Below are positions 23,871-35,463 of a stretch of DNA of 64,000 bases, piece after piece (the stretch's first letter is position 1; the number at the start of each line of letters is the position of its first letter). A model generated the notes under the pieces. That model did no database searches and had not been told where the DNA came from. It was given only the letters and a program-made list of their open reading frames with translations. The DNA comes from Stichopus chloronotus (taxonomy: Eukaryota; Echinodermata; Holothuroidea; Aspidochirotida; Stichopodidae), in the NCBI GenBank assembly GCA_021234535.1, contig CM037842.1:23189106-23253105 (forward strand), given 5' to 3'. Both the position numbers and the translations under genes were made by a program.

Positions 23871-24935
23871 ATCTCATACATTGTTTCTTTGGAGTTAATA
23901 CAGCTACATCATAAAAAGTTTTGGTTCAAAGATAGAGATAATTATATTCTGCTTGAAACACGAAACAAATATCACATACTTTTTCAATTTCTCCAGTAGT
24001 TTATGTACCAATCTCTCAAACATGTTAATGGCAATTACATATGGTAGGCACAAAGGCTCTGTATATTTGCAGTGCATGCCCAAAACACCATAACCTGCCA
24101 ATATCATGGATCTGTTGTGTACTCTTGTCAAGATTTACTGATTTATTTACCAACATTTCTCCTCGTTTTTTATTTCTATTGCTTCTGTCCTCTACAAAAC
24201 TTTTAAATTTTATGAGTACTGTTGTAGCTGGCATATTCTAAGCGACTGAGGAAACGTGATAACGAGAAATGGCATTTTCTAACATTATGCTGGAACATTT
24301 AACAGTATGGTTCCAAATGTTTCATAATATTTAATTCGTGTATACATTTGGGTTAGGATTTGCAACAGTTCTAAATGGTTCACAAAAAGTTTCATATCAA
24401 TTTACTCAAGCTCTCTCTATGCAACACTGTCAATGACATAATTTTGTTATTGCTTGTGTGTATAACATTTTAGCAATGCCTCTCACTATTTAATCCTTAT
24501 ATAATCTAAGCCTTTGCTTTCATTGGCAAATGCCCTTTTTGATTGTTTGTAAGACTATGTGGTCTCTTTGTGATGTTATTGAACACACGCCCCAATTTGT
24601 GCCTTTTATCAGACTTTAAGGTGAGTAAAAAGAATTCTAGTACTTCTTCAAACTTGAACTTAACTTGCTAAGTACTAGAATTTATGCAATATTCTTCTCC
24701 CCCTCCCCTTCTTCGGATATTGGTCATTTCTGAGACTTCTTTGAAACTCTTTTTGTTCCTCTTTGTTTATATGTCAGTTATTATGGTTTGTGAACGGTTA
24801 TACACTCATTTTTGTTTTGGTAAACTGCACCGACTGTCAATGAATTCTTGTATCAGATCATGGAGTTATGGGTGCTAAGCTTCATTTCATTGTGACAGTT
24901 GTCCTTGCCTGTCAATGGCAATATTACACCCTATG
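23871..24935. other. unannotated stretch
   Basis: Overlapping short frames occur on both strands at 23904-24241 without splice support. No call. Confidence 0.45.
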
Positions 24936-25965
24936 CAGTGTTATCCGCAGGTCAAAATTTTGCCCGGGTGCTTGCCTCTGAGCCGGCAGATGTGACTAAT
25001 CACCATCTTGGGGGAGGGGTTGAAGGACAGGGGGAGTCCCCTTTCCATTTGGATAATTTTTGCTCATGCCAGGGGGGCTAGATGCAAATTGGTGCAATAT
25101 TTGGTGCCTAAGCTGGATAGACTATATTACTAAGTATTCCTAATATTAAGGGGGATTTTTTTTCTTGTTTGTTTTGGTGAATTTTTTTCTCACCTTTACC
25201 TTTCCAAACTCTGGAACACCTTCCTTTTCATCAGTTCATTAAAAAATTTTAACATGAATTACAGTAGTAACAGAACACTAGTATAGTACTTGACCTCTGA
25301 CCCAGAGAAAACAAAATAAATAGGCTCACATGATATGTTTTCATGACACTCTTAAGTAGACCTGCAAAGAATTTTGTTAAAAGGAAGACAAAACACACGG
25401 CCATTGACTTACACTTTATAAAGAAAATCAGTAGTATAAAATATTTGCATCCAAAAATCGTTGCTTTGCTTTCGTAGCAATGTTCAACGACACTTGCATG
25501 ATCATAACAAAACTCAATGGGGGAAGCACATTGACTAAAGAGTGTTTGAGGATTTCTACACACACAAAAGTTGCATTGAGCATGTTGCGAGTTCTGATTG
25601 CCTGGTTAACATTGATCCAATCACAAAGTTTTTAACGTCTATTTCCGTTAAATTAGCGCATGGCTGGTATGCAGAATTACACATGTAGGGTCCGCTCAGT
25701 ACGTACGAGTTAGTAGTGCTAACGCACATAGTATATTTCTTCTACTATTATACTGCTGCTAGGTTAGTGTCAATAAGAAAAGTTGGGAGAGGGAACGGTT
25801 TAGTTCACTCCACACGATTCTACAAGGAGTGAAAGTGACCTTTTTAGTTCGAGTGGCCAAGGTTTTTGTCCGGGCAGTAAGTTTTTGTCCGGGTGCTGAC
25901 GCATGCTCTTCAGATTTTGTCTGGGCGGCGCGCCCGGACAAAACGGCTAGTGCCGAAGAACACTG
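24936..25965. mobile_element. ~1030-bp hAT-like non-autonomous element
   Basis: The left end is CAGTGTTATCCGCAGG (24936); the complement of the right end (25965) is CAGTGTTCTTCGGCA. Both continue inward to a shared subterminal word: AAAATTTTGCCCGGGTGC on the left, and TTTTGTCCGGG-type words several times near the right (25865-25945). CAGTGTT-type ends belong to the hAT superfamily. No 8-bp duplication is visible (left flank ACCCTATG, right flank CGAAATAT). The internal 104-codon minus frame (25249-25563) has no transposase motif. Confidence 0.65.
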
Positions 25966-26280
25966 CGAAATATACATCACACAACATATTCATAACATGC
26001 ACATACACATATAACCTTAGTGGACTCAGGAAATTTAAATTATGAAGTATAAGACTGGTGAGCAAGGGGCTACGATCAAATGCAGTCTCATCATTTTTTT
26101 GCATCTGAAACTAAATTATTTAGGTGAACCATACGACCAACGAGAAAAATACCACAGAATTCCAAGACATAGAACTTCATTTGTTTATGTACACCATCAG
26201 AGAAATGAATTTAGTAACCTAGAGAGCCTGAAAATCCATACATACTCACAAACATTTATTGCACTTTAGATCATGGAAAG

Positions 26281-26574
26281 TTATAGATTATCAAATTCAA
26301 GAATTTCTTGCATTTTGTAGTGGTGAATGGTAAGCAACACTAGTCGAGCCACATATGGACCCACATGATCAAACGTTGCTGGTACTGTAAGCCTACAGAA
26401 TGCTTGTAACTGTAAGAGAAACATGTTGGTCTCCGTGCCACAAGCGTTTCCTGATTTTGTAGACTGTTCAGGGTGGCTGTAAACTCCTACCACAACATGC
26501 ATTAATGTCTGTATGGTAATGTGTACTGGGTCCACACAATTTGAGAACTCCATATGGTTGCCCATGGGGCAGTT
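26281..26574. other. minus-strand open frame, no assignment
   Basis: A 94-codon minus-strand frame (26281-26565) with fairly balanced composition ends in TAA near 26281. TTACAG words inside it on the minus strand could be acceptors, but no family, donor or partner exon was identified. It is noted rather than called as a gene. Confidence 0.2.
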
Positions 26575-26845
26575 CCAGCATTACATGGGCTTTTCAATAC
26601 TTTTGATAATCTGGGTTAATCACTTAATGATCCTGGATTATCGGTCAATAAACCTGAGTCATCAGTTCAAAAACCTGGTTTTTTGGTCGATATAAACTCG
26701 GTTTGTCAAAATAATTTTGATAATCCAGGTTAATCCACCAATAAATTTTGACAGGCCTGATGTATTGTCCAAAAAAGAAATTTTATCAACATTATAAACC
26801 CAGGTTTATAAAGCTCAACTAACTTTTATCATCGGTTGATAACCC
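26575..26845. repeat. degenerate ~22-30-bp palindromic repeats
   Basis: Seven or so spaced words approximate the palindrome AAACCYRGGTTT: AATCTGGGTTAAT, GATCCTGGATTATC, AAACCTGAGTC, AACCTGGTTTT, AAACTCGGTTT, AATCCAGGTTAAT and AAACCCAGGTTTATAA. Intervening sequence is AT-rich and also partly repeated (TCGGTCAAT). The palindromic core rather than the spacers is what recurs. Confidence 0.6.
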
Positions 26846-27839
26846 TGAATTCTCTATTTATATCCCACATATCAGATTTTCCAAGGTGTCTGCAATGTGA
26901 CAAACTCACAGCAGTCTACAGTAGCCGAAATATTAGCTACAGAGGGGAAAAAATAGCTTCTACCAAGAAGAAGTCATTTGCCTCTCAGGAAAAGGAAAGA
27001 TTCATTGAGAACACTGCACCATTTTGATTTTTATGTTGAACAGCAGGGCCAGAACATTTTTTTGAAGTACTGGGACTGTGCAAAAACTCTTCCAGTGACA
27101 ATGTATCTCCTTGGGCAATGTAGCACTTACCAACCCTAAACAGGCTAACTAGGTGAGCAAAGAGACCACGAAAAGCAAAAACTGTTGTGGCTTGCCACAG
27201 TATAGACCACTTGCAAGAACCTCAAAGACGCAAGCAGTTCCTCCTCATCAGCATCCATCTTTTTCAGGAACACATCTTGAAGATCAGAAAAAATATCACA
27301 CTAAGTATTACTAATTGTGGTGCTTTTGTAACCTTCAAGGAATAAAGTATGTCTAAAATATGTTGAGATACACGTAAAATATATGAATGTGTAAAATACA
27401 TGTTAGTGTAATGCTCAAATTATGATGCTACCAAACCACATTATTAGTTAGAGTAGTACTGTTTCTCATACACTAAAATAAGTAAAAAAGTGTAACCAGA
27501 AAGCCATGAGACTTTTACTGGTCAGTTGACTTTTAAAATCCCCTTTACAAATCAACTATTCAGACTCGGATTAGATATAATGCCAATGACTGATACATGG
27601 CAAAAAAAGTCAGGAGAATTTCTTATTAGACTACATAGCAAACAATAGTGACACTTTTTTTATTGTATAGTTCTTGGACGACTGCATGACGTCCTAAGGT
27701 AAATTTCTACCAATGAAATTGCCCCTCAGTAAATTCCCGACCCCTACTCTGTTAATAGCACGGTTACCTGCACTTTGCATGCCATAGGTTTTCGGTTACC
27801 AGTCGTTCAGCCCCTTTGAAAGTTCACCCCCCAACCAGT
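26846..27839. other. unannotated stretch
   Basis: No element or exon is supported. GTAAA/GTGTAAAATA-type words near 27360-27420 are weakly repetitive. Confidence 0.45.
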
Positions 27840-28572
27840 TTGCTGCGGTCATTTTGCCCCCTGCTGTGGTCATTTTGCCCCCTGCAAGTTCACTCCCAAG
27901 TAAAAGCTGTTACCGGTCAAAATACCTACAAGTTCACCCCCTTGAACTGACTGACATCAAATGCCTTTGTGATAGTTTTCAACTACAATTTTCACGATAG
28001 CAAAATGTTTTAATGATAGCAAAAACAGTTACAGCTACAATAAAGGCACGGTTTGGGGAAAAAATGAGGAAAATTTGAACTAGAATGCCACTACCATCTA
28101 TAAGACCAGTTATTTGCTGTCTTAAGATGTTTTGAGTAATATTTTATCCAACTGGTTAAATGCACTTGTTAATAAACCAATCACATAAAATCATGATTGA
28201 TTTAAAATTTGAGGATAGTATGGGACTATATCAAGTGACATCTCAACACTAAACTAGCCCACTTTGAACATACTCTCCAGCATATATATGCACACATGCA
28301 ATCAACTATGCTAGCAACCAATCAAGTGTTGAGCTGAAAAAAACAGATGAAAAGTGTTGAGCTGAAAAAAACAGATGAAAAAAACACATGAACAACACAA
28401 ATAAACAAAAGACCACTGACATAACAACGTAAATTTACATTTACAGGTTAGAGGATGAACTGGTCTGCACTTTTGGAAGAACTGGTGGGTCTTTGAGGGA
28501 CAATCTGGAAAACAGCATGGGGTGAACTGGTGATTGGGGGGGGAGTGAACTTGCAAGGAGGAGAAATGACCA
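27840..28572. mobile_element. possible MITE with C/G-rich inverted repeats
   Basis: GTCATTTTGCCCCCTGCAAG and TTCACTCCC (27869-27900) are mirrored by the complement of 28538-28570 (GTCATTTCTCCTCC, then TTGCAAGTTCACTCCC). Words such as AGTTCACCCC and GGTGAACTGG extend the similarity on both sides. The interior is unique AT-rich DNA plus a 28-bp duplication. Ends and target duplication could not be fixed. Confidence 0.45.
28325..28380. repeat. perfect 28-bp tandem duplication
   Basis: AGTGTTGAGCTG followed by A7 and CAGATGAAA occurs twice without mismatch, starting at 28325 and 28353. It is a recent replication-slippage type duplication. Confidence 0.95.
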
Positions 28573-28970
28573 GTTATCATTTTTACAATGAAAATCCTTC
28601 TAACTGAAATTTAAAAACTGCATTGATTGAATATCACCTGAAGAAACTCATTTATTAGATTCTTTTTTGAAGTGATGCATGGTAGACATTGACTGCCTAT
28701 GTTATGGAAAAATTAATCAATGTGTTTCTTGTGAACTTAGTCATGATTTCCACAAACCAACAAATCAAACATGCAACTGCTAATTTTCAGCCACATGTCA
28801 GGCTTTGCAGCTTCAGTTTCAGGAACACAATGTCAGGGTTTGACAGCCCTTAAGCATGTTGAAAGGTCTAGGAGTAAAACCCTATCACTGAATACTATCA
28901 ATAGCACACTGTACCGCTAGTCTATGCATCTAATTAAGACTTGCAGTAAAGTAAGTTGTATTGTACAGAC

Positions 28971-29096
28971 TACCTACAAATCCTGCAAATCCGTCTGGAT
29001 TTTAAGAGAAAATCCGGCCGGATGTAGCATTTGGAAAAAATTCTTCAAATCCGGCCAGAATTCTGGCTGGATTTGAAATCGGGTGCACCCCTACTT
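28971..29096. mobile_element. possible hAT/Tip100-type element end with palindromes
   Basis: A GC-richer patch holds several AAATCCGGCC words, a perfect palindrome ATCCGGCCGGAT (29012-29023) and a 28-bp near-perfect palindrome (29047-29074) centred on AGAATTCT. It ends GGGTGCACCCCTA, whose complement TAGGGGTGCA is a common hAT terminus. The opposite end was not found, so this may be a solo fragment. Confidence 0.4.
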
Positions 29097-29942
29097 TTAA
29101 GGGATATTATTATTATTTTGAACTCCAGGTAAAATTATCACATCCTTTGAATGTAACTTTGCAATCAAATCAGTTATTTGTTTTACCTCACAATGCATAC
29201 ACTCAGAAATTCTTTTCTCTATTTCCTCCATTTACCCCAATAGCTATTTATTTCCATCACACTGTACATGCATTCAGTAATTCATTCTTTACTTGTCATG
29301 ACACATATAAACTAAAATGCAGTATAACAATTTAAGTTTTGGAGCAAACACAAATCATAAACGATGGTCATAATCCATTTTCACCCACCATAGCTACGCT
29401 ACTGCAGCCAGTTGAATGGTAATCTACCACCATATCCTTTACTTTGAGGTATTTGCAGATTAATATCTGCAGTTTTGGTGAACTTGAGATGGCCAATGGG
29501 AAATGCTTGTCACCTTTTTCAACAAACTGACAAGTCAAATTTAACCACAGCCTCACGCAGCTGTTGATGGTTTTAATTTAAGGCATTCTTATCATTTATA
29601 TTATTCTGGTGAAATTGAAAACTTTTTCAATCCACTCCTTTGGTGAAGTAGTATATAACATACCTTACATTATCCATATCTACCAAAATGGCTACGTTGC
29701 ATACCTGCCACATAGACAATGGCATTCTTCAGGGATTAATGGAATAGTATTTATATTTGTGTTTTATGAATACTGTTCTTATCTGGAAAGATATGTAGAA
29801 AACTACCCATTAAAAAGACATCCGCTGCTTTAAACTACTTATAGTTAGCTATGAGTCATCTTTGCCTAAACCTTGATCTGAACGTTCAAACTTGTAAGGA
29901 AGATAAGACACTGGCTTACACGTAGTACAATATGTAGCTTAC

Positions 29943-30078
29943 CTCTTTTCCTGAGCTACAAAAATATTGAAACAACAATCTCTTTGAAGGGCATCATTTT
30001 CACTTACTGTATCAAGCAACTGTATTCCAGTTTGAGGTGCAATCTCAATGCAGTGGTTAAAACATTTATCATGTTTGA
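29943..30078 (-). CDS. candidate internal coding exon, product unknown
   Basis: On the minus strand, a pyrimidine-rich acceptor (CTCTTTCCTTATATTAG, just above 30078) precedes a frame open across 136 bp to a donor, AAGAG|GTAAGC (intron from 29942). Residues run K-H-D-K-C-F-N-H-C-I-E-I-A-P-Q-T, then Q-L-L-D-T-V-S-E-N-D-A-L-Q-R. Entry phase 1, exit phase 2. A second donor, GATACA|GTAAGTG (30008/30007), lies inside and would give a 71-bp exon. The frame also stays open upstream to 30199, so the acceptor may not be used. The look is that of an alpha-helical HEAT/ARM-like protein, but that is only an impression. Confidence 0.4.
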
Positions 30079-30199
30079 CTAATATAAGGAAAGAGATTAA
30101 GCTGCACTTAATAAGTTGCTGTATCAAACATTCTGTCTCAAATAAGTTTAATACATAATTGATTAAGTATTCGACAGATTTAATGTGATAGCAGTACAC

Positions 30200-32419
30200 A
30201 TAATTTTCACAGTTCGAGGATGTACATACCTGCTAGTGCAATGTTATTAATTTGCTACATTGTCGTCTACAGACAATTGTTGTATGGGATTCAACATAAC
30301 TATCAAAACCATTAATGATTGACTAGAGAGATGTGATAATAAAAGCAAGGTATGTAGAGACCAAAAACCTGTATTATTTTTTAATCCATTAGACCTATAT
30401 GTATATCAGTTGCTGATGATGATAAATTTTCAGTCTCACAAAATGTCACAAAGATAACCAAACATGAAAACCACAATATTACACATTATATTCATATCCT
30501 CTCAACCATTTTACAGAATTACCTGAAGTTGTGTTTTAACTATTTGCATTTTAAAGTTTACAATATTACAGAGCAATAAGGCTACTAGCACAGTAAGAAT
30601 GATTTCACAGTACTATATTGGGTAATTGTAATATCTGTCCTTAATCCATATTTTGACATCATATCTCACTTTCTTTTTCATATCATGGTTTCTCTAAGTC
30701 CTTTTCCTGACATTCACTCATGCAGTTGCACTTCCATTAAAGTGAAGAACATTGTTTTCATAATTACCTTGTCAATGGTAGTACATAATCCATCCCTATC
30801 TCCTTTTTAAGACAATGCTTACCTTCACACAGTATGTTCTCCAAGGAATCATTGGTGTTTCAAACAAAGTTGACCTTTTTGTCCTATATACAACTCAGAA
30901 AGGATTTGTAATTACTGTATATGATTTGGGCTATGAAGGTTGTTTATAGATTTGATATGCTTTTCTATCCCATACTGAAATATATGACAAGGTAATGCAC
31001 ATGATATCACAATCAATCAATTTAATATCTGAAGGTAAGTAGCATATCACAGCCAATAAATGATAGTCATAATAGCAGTATTCCTGTGATGGGAAAATGG
31101 AACAGCATGCAGTTCTTTGAATACTGTGCTGGATGCTTAAATTTATGAAGAACTTTTTGACTTGAAGAAGTTTCCTATTCCTTAAAAAGCAATATTACAT
31201 GAAACAATTTTAATTAATATTTCTTCTTATTTAACCCCAAAGTAATGTAAGTTTGCAAATATGACACAATTAATATCTAAAGGCCTTCTCTTTAAGTGGC
31301 TATGTCAAAAATAATACTTCTGTTTGTGTTGCATCTGAAATGAAACTAGTTTTACAATAATGAGCTACTACTTGATATCTCACACAGTGTTGTATTACAT
31401 ATTCAGGAGGACACATAAAAAACCAACTATGCATGAATCGTAACTCCATCGATCACCTTGCCTTTTGTCTGTCCTACTTGTATAGACTTCTCATCTTGCC
31501 AAATACAGTCTCAAGTTTACATCCCAAAATTACATTAAAGTTCATCATCTGTCTTCAAAGTTAGGATATAAAATATGTATTAGAAAGAGGTACACAAGGG
31601 TAATGCTGTTAAAGACCAAGAGAGATGAGGAATGATAAGAAGAAATACATTCAGGGCTGGTAACACTGACATGAAGTGTTTGCTTCATGGGACCTCTTTG
31701 GAGGCCAAAGAAAGGTACACCAACAGAATAAAGGATCAATCCTGCTGTTGGACACTGCAGTAATAATCTTTAAAGTTGGTATCTTATCGAGTTGATACCA
31801 ACTAGTAAAAGAGCAGGAGGCAGCTTCGACTCATAGGAAGAAAAAGCTCAATCGGCTTGAGTAATACTTTTCACAATTTAAGGTTGAGCAGCAGCAATGA
31901 TGTCCACATCCAAGTCCGTATTTCATAATAACTTATGTAGGAAGGGACATTTTAAATTTACAGAGGTTAAAGTCAAACCAGGCCTTTGAAGGGACATTTA
32001 TGGCTAGTAATAGCTGCTTCCCTGAGATTCAAAGACCATAAACCCTTTAGAGTATCAACTGAAGCTAGTAACATCTTTACTATCTAAGAACAATCTGGGC
32101 ATTTGTTGTCATATATTGAAGCTACAGTATTTCAGCAATCTGCTAACAATAAGTGTCTCGAATAGGTATATTAATATTTTGCAGTTTTTGCTTCTTGTCT
32201 GAAATGCGCACAGGACTCATTCCCTACCAGACTGTACATTTGAATCACAAGTGTATCTTTTGTAATTGAAACTTACTGTATGCTTTCCGTTGAACTTGTT
32301 GTATGTTCAGCTATGAACACACAAACTTCACACAGAATTCTCACGTTAGAATTCACATTCTACATTGCATTTTCTGTTCTGCTCTACAGTGAACTACACG
32401 CTCTGCGTGCAACTGCATG
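30200..32419. other. unannotated stretch, probably intronic
   Basis: A minus-strand donor-like CTAGCAG|GTATGTAC (near 30229) and another at 32274 (GCATACA|GTAAGT) are preceded by only short open stretches. A plus-strand GAAG|GTAAGTAG occurs at 31033. None is bounded well enough to call an exon. Confidence 0.4.
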
Positions 32420-32985
32420 AACAATCTCTCTTGGCAACAAGAAAATGTGGTTATGAAAATCGCAACCACTAACAGTCCATGGTTGTTCCTGTGTCAGGTT
32501 ATTTTGGAACATAATCTAGCATACTCCTGGTTAACAGCATGATTGTAGACTACTACCGTGACAGGTACGATGAAGCAGTGGCATGGTAATATGTAGAGGT
32601 GTGTATTTGGTCTATAGTCTCCTCGGTGGACAGTGACTATGTACAGGGCAAGGAGGTGTAATAAAGGCTATGCGCTACACAGAAGTAAATGATTATCATG
32701 CTCGTTGTGAGTTAGACTCACTCATGACATTTTTTTATCAAAACAATAAAATACATAGCTGTAACTATAAAAAGTGGTCTCATGAAGACATATCCCAAAC
32801 AAAATTTACCACAAACTCTCATTCCTGTATACAAGATTTTCTCAACTCAATGAGCTCAATTGTAGAGCAAAGCACTCAGAGTGAATCAAGAAACTTTGAA
32901 CAAAAAACTGCTGCTTGATAATAAGAAGCGTGCCTAGGTACTGGCTGTGATGTCATGAACAGTACAATTACAGGTTGAATCACAG
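32420..32985. repeat. dispersed ~560-bp repeat, copy B, uninterrupted
   Basis: Collinear with 20996-22690 minus its 1158-bp insertion: AAGAAAATGTGGTTATGA, CGCAACCAC, ATTTTGGAAC, AATGATTATCATGC, AATGAGCTCA, TTGTAGAGCAAA and CGTGCCTAG occur in the same order. The junction region here reads ATCTAGCATACTCCTGG and TTAACAGC, with no trace of the CAAAATG-rich element. The 82-codon frame at 32670-32918 lies in the repeat and is not called. Confidence 0.75.
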
Positions 32986-33541
32986 AGTTGTACTTTAAAT
33001 TTTATTTGAATTGTGCCTCTTGCTTTGCACATTTTAATCAGTGCAAGTAAGTATACATGTACACAAAACAACAGCCAGAACAATAAAACAATAATAGCTA
33101 CACCTCAATACATTAACAGCTACTGTAGCGTAATGTTTGCCCTCAGTGATCTGTTACCTACCTAATGAAAGTTACATACTTAGACCACCTAATAGGTAAC
33201 TGCTACCATTGCCAATATCATTCATGATACACTGTTAACTTTGAATTGCATTAATTGATGTAGTTATAACAGCACTGAAATTTAACTGCACTGCCATTCA
33301 ATTGAGTGTTTGAGACAATACATGTAAATTTTCTACAAATGTGTGGTATCATCAACATACTATCTTTTAAGGTATTTTGCTACATAAATATATTGGATAA
33401 TATTAAGTGAAGTATTTCTCAAGCTTTACATATCAGTATATGCTTTCTATCACTTTTTTGTAAACATTACATTGTAGTCAATCTGAGTTATGGATAAAAG
33501 TTTAGTCTAAAATCATATTTTGTTTAAAATTCTGTATAAGC
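32986..33541. other. unannotated stretch
   Basis: AT-rich; nothing supported. Confidence 0.5.
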
Positions 33542-33846
33542 CAGGGATGGGGAACCTTTTTGATTGAACGTGTCAGATATGAGAAATGAAAGATTGTCCA
33601 GGCCGTACTTGACCAACACCCTGCTGCTGATTTAAAACCTTTCTGAGGACTTTCAAGCACTAAATCTTAATTCACAAAAACAACATAGTACTGTTGATAA
33701 GTAATGGGGAAATAATATAAGCCTATCTGGCAGCATTCAATGAACCGTCACGCACTGACAATTTTTTTATGGAGACATCTTGTGGGCCAAAAAAAAATCT
33801 CTGGTGGGCAGCATGCCGCCCACACGCCATAGGTTGCCCATACCTG
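33542..33846. mobile_element. 305-bp hAT-like MITE
   Basis: Terminal inverted repeats are CAGGGATGGGGAACC (33542-33556) and the complement of GGTTGCCCATACCTG (33832-33846), 13 of 15 matching. The internal text GTGGGCC and GGTGGGCAGCATGCCGCCC near the right end is typical of hAT MITEs beginning CAGGGGTGGGCAACC. Flanking octamers GTATAAGC and GTACCTAT share only GTA, so the target duplication has decayed or is absent. Confidence 0.75.
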
Positions 33847-34241
33847 GTACCTATCTACTGCTGAATGTCCATTCATGATGTTTAATTGAAACCAAATTGT
33901 TTCCAATGTGAAAATTAGCACTGTCTTGAATACTGATAGATTTAGAATGATGCTTTATGGATGTATGGTAGAAGACCAAAACATCTACTGTCAACTGCAA
34001 CTTATACATCCATAGTCTTGGTGTGGGGTAATGAAAGCTGTGCCAATTGGATACAGTATGGGATAATTATAAGGAAAAGGGGATAAAAGAGGGTAGTAGT
34101 ATATACTCTTATAGCTTTTCTCAATGTTTTATCCTCTGATTCCAAGAGATGGTGCTATAAGAAACTAAGAATTTTGTGAATGGTATCCGGTTCTCAATAC
34201 ACCTCTTACAGGTACAGCACTTAATTAGTGAATGTCGCAAA
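33847..34241. other. unannotated stretch
   Basis: Nothing recognisable. Confidence 0.5.
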
Positions 34242-34460
34242 TAGATAGAACAGTCTACTTTAACACTAACAAACTAACACTGTAATATTATAGAGCATAA
34301 TCATATAACAACGTAAGATGGAACAGTCTACTTTAACACTAACAAACTAACACTGTAATATTATAGAGCATAATCATGTAACAACGTAAGATGGAACAGT
34401 CTACTTTAACACTAACAAACTAACACTGTAATATTATAGAGCATAATCATATAACAACGT
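34242..34460. repeat. 73-bp direct repeat, three near-identical copies
   Basis: GAACAGTCTACTTTAACAC starts at 34248, 34321 and 34394, exactly 73 bp apart. Copies differ by one or two bases (ATCATATAAC versus ATCATGTAAC). The near-identity marks this as a recent expansion. Confidence 0.97.
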
Positions 34461-34612
34461 ACAAAAACAAAAGGTATTACATTCTTGACAGAACATTGAA
34501 AATGCTGTGAAACCAACAAATGACCATTGTCACTGTAATGTTCAAGTATTTGACTTACAGACTGGTCACTAGTTATGCTATAACTAGCAACAGGATAACA
34601 CTTTCTCATTTC

Positions 34613-34966
34613 TTAAAGGGAAATAGGGCGTTTAGAATACACCAACATGACGTACTAAAGAAATAGCTTTAGTCATTATTAAACCATTCAGTCTCATCAA
34701 TAAACGTCTGCCAAAGCTTCATCTCCCCAGAACATTATGCATCTGATGAATAAAAGAAGATGCATTATTTGAATTTCGAAAAGTTTGGGTGAACAAATTG
34801 GTGTTGAGCAACAAATAACTGAGTTTCTATCTGTGAGAAATTTATTTCTTGAAAAAAAAGACTACTGTCCTTCCTTATTTTGAATAATTTATCATTCTGC
34901 ATCCACAAACATTGGTTTTAAAACTATGGATGTTTTCTACGAAACAAACGCCCTATTTCCCTTTAA
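34613..34966. mobile_element. 346-bp TTAA-flanked MITE with perfect 17-bp ends
   Basis: Between TTAA at 34613-34616 and TTAA at 34963-34966 the ends are a perfect inverted repeat, AGGGAAATAGGGCGTTT (34617-34633) and its complement (34946-34962). TTAA duplication is the hallmark of piggyBac-type transposition. No coding capacity. The interior is related to 48720-48970 (AAGTTTGGGTGAACAAAT, TCTATCTGTGAGAAA, TCCACAAA.ATTGG), a decayed second copy. Confidence 0.88.
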
Positions 34967-35178
34967 CATAAATACCTTAATATTGCAAAAATATACACAG
35001 AAGAGAGTACACAAGTCTTGTATGAACAAAAACCACCTTTCTGTTTTGTTTTGATTTTATTAGAATATACATAACTACAAAAGAGATGATTCTTCATGCA
35101 TTATATAATTCCCTTTGCACTTCTCATAAACTATATTTTGACAACAAACCTACTGTACAAGGTACGAGTGCCACTTAC

Positions 35179-35313
35179 CTGCACGACCAGATCTAAAATT
35201 CCATTGATTCCTGGTTTCTATATACTTAGTGTTCCCTTTACAACTGTATATTCCAATCTGTGCTTCTCAGAGAGCAATAGTTTCCACTCCTTCAGACTCC
35301 GGCATGAGGAGAA
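35179..35313 (-). ncRNA. candidate spliced exon (UTR, non-coding or decayed)
   Basis: On the minus strand the acceptor TTCCCCTCTCTCTTGAACAG and the donor GTGCAG|GTAAGTGG are both near-ideal and enclose 135 bp. All three frames contain a stop. The most protein-like frame is broken by one TGA: before it M-P-E-S-E-G-V-E-T-I-A-L, after it E-A-Q-I-G-I-Y-S-C-K-G-N-T-K-Y-I and on to the donor (exit phase 1, which would fit the phase-1 entry of 29943-30078). It could be an untranslated or lncRNA exon, a decayed coding exon (CGA to TGA), or an exon with an alternative acceptor after the TGA. The CpG-rich patch at 35460-35600, just upstream in this orientation, could be its promoter. Confidence 0.45.
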
Positions 35314-35463
35314 CTGTTCAAGAGAGAGGGGAATGAATTAGTATGAAATCTGATCTATTCTAATGATCTAATGCTTTGTAAAAATGCTGAACTCCTATTT
35401 CAGAATAGTCAAGTAAATCTGCCATGAAGATTCTAACCTCAAGTAGCTGTAATTAAGTCCTCC

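Noticed and set aside
35179..35313. Selenoprotein exon with in-frame TGA as selenocysteine
   Set aside because: No redox-type motif around the TGA and no SECIS structure was recognised; decay, error or an untranslated exon is simpler.
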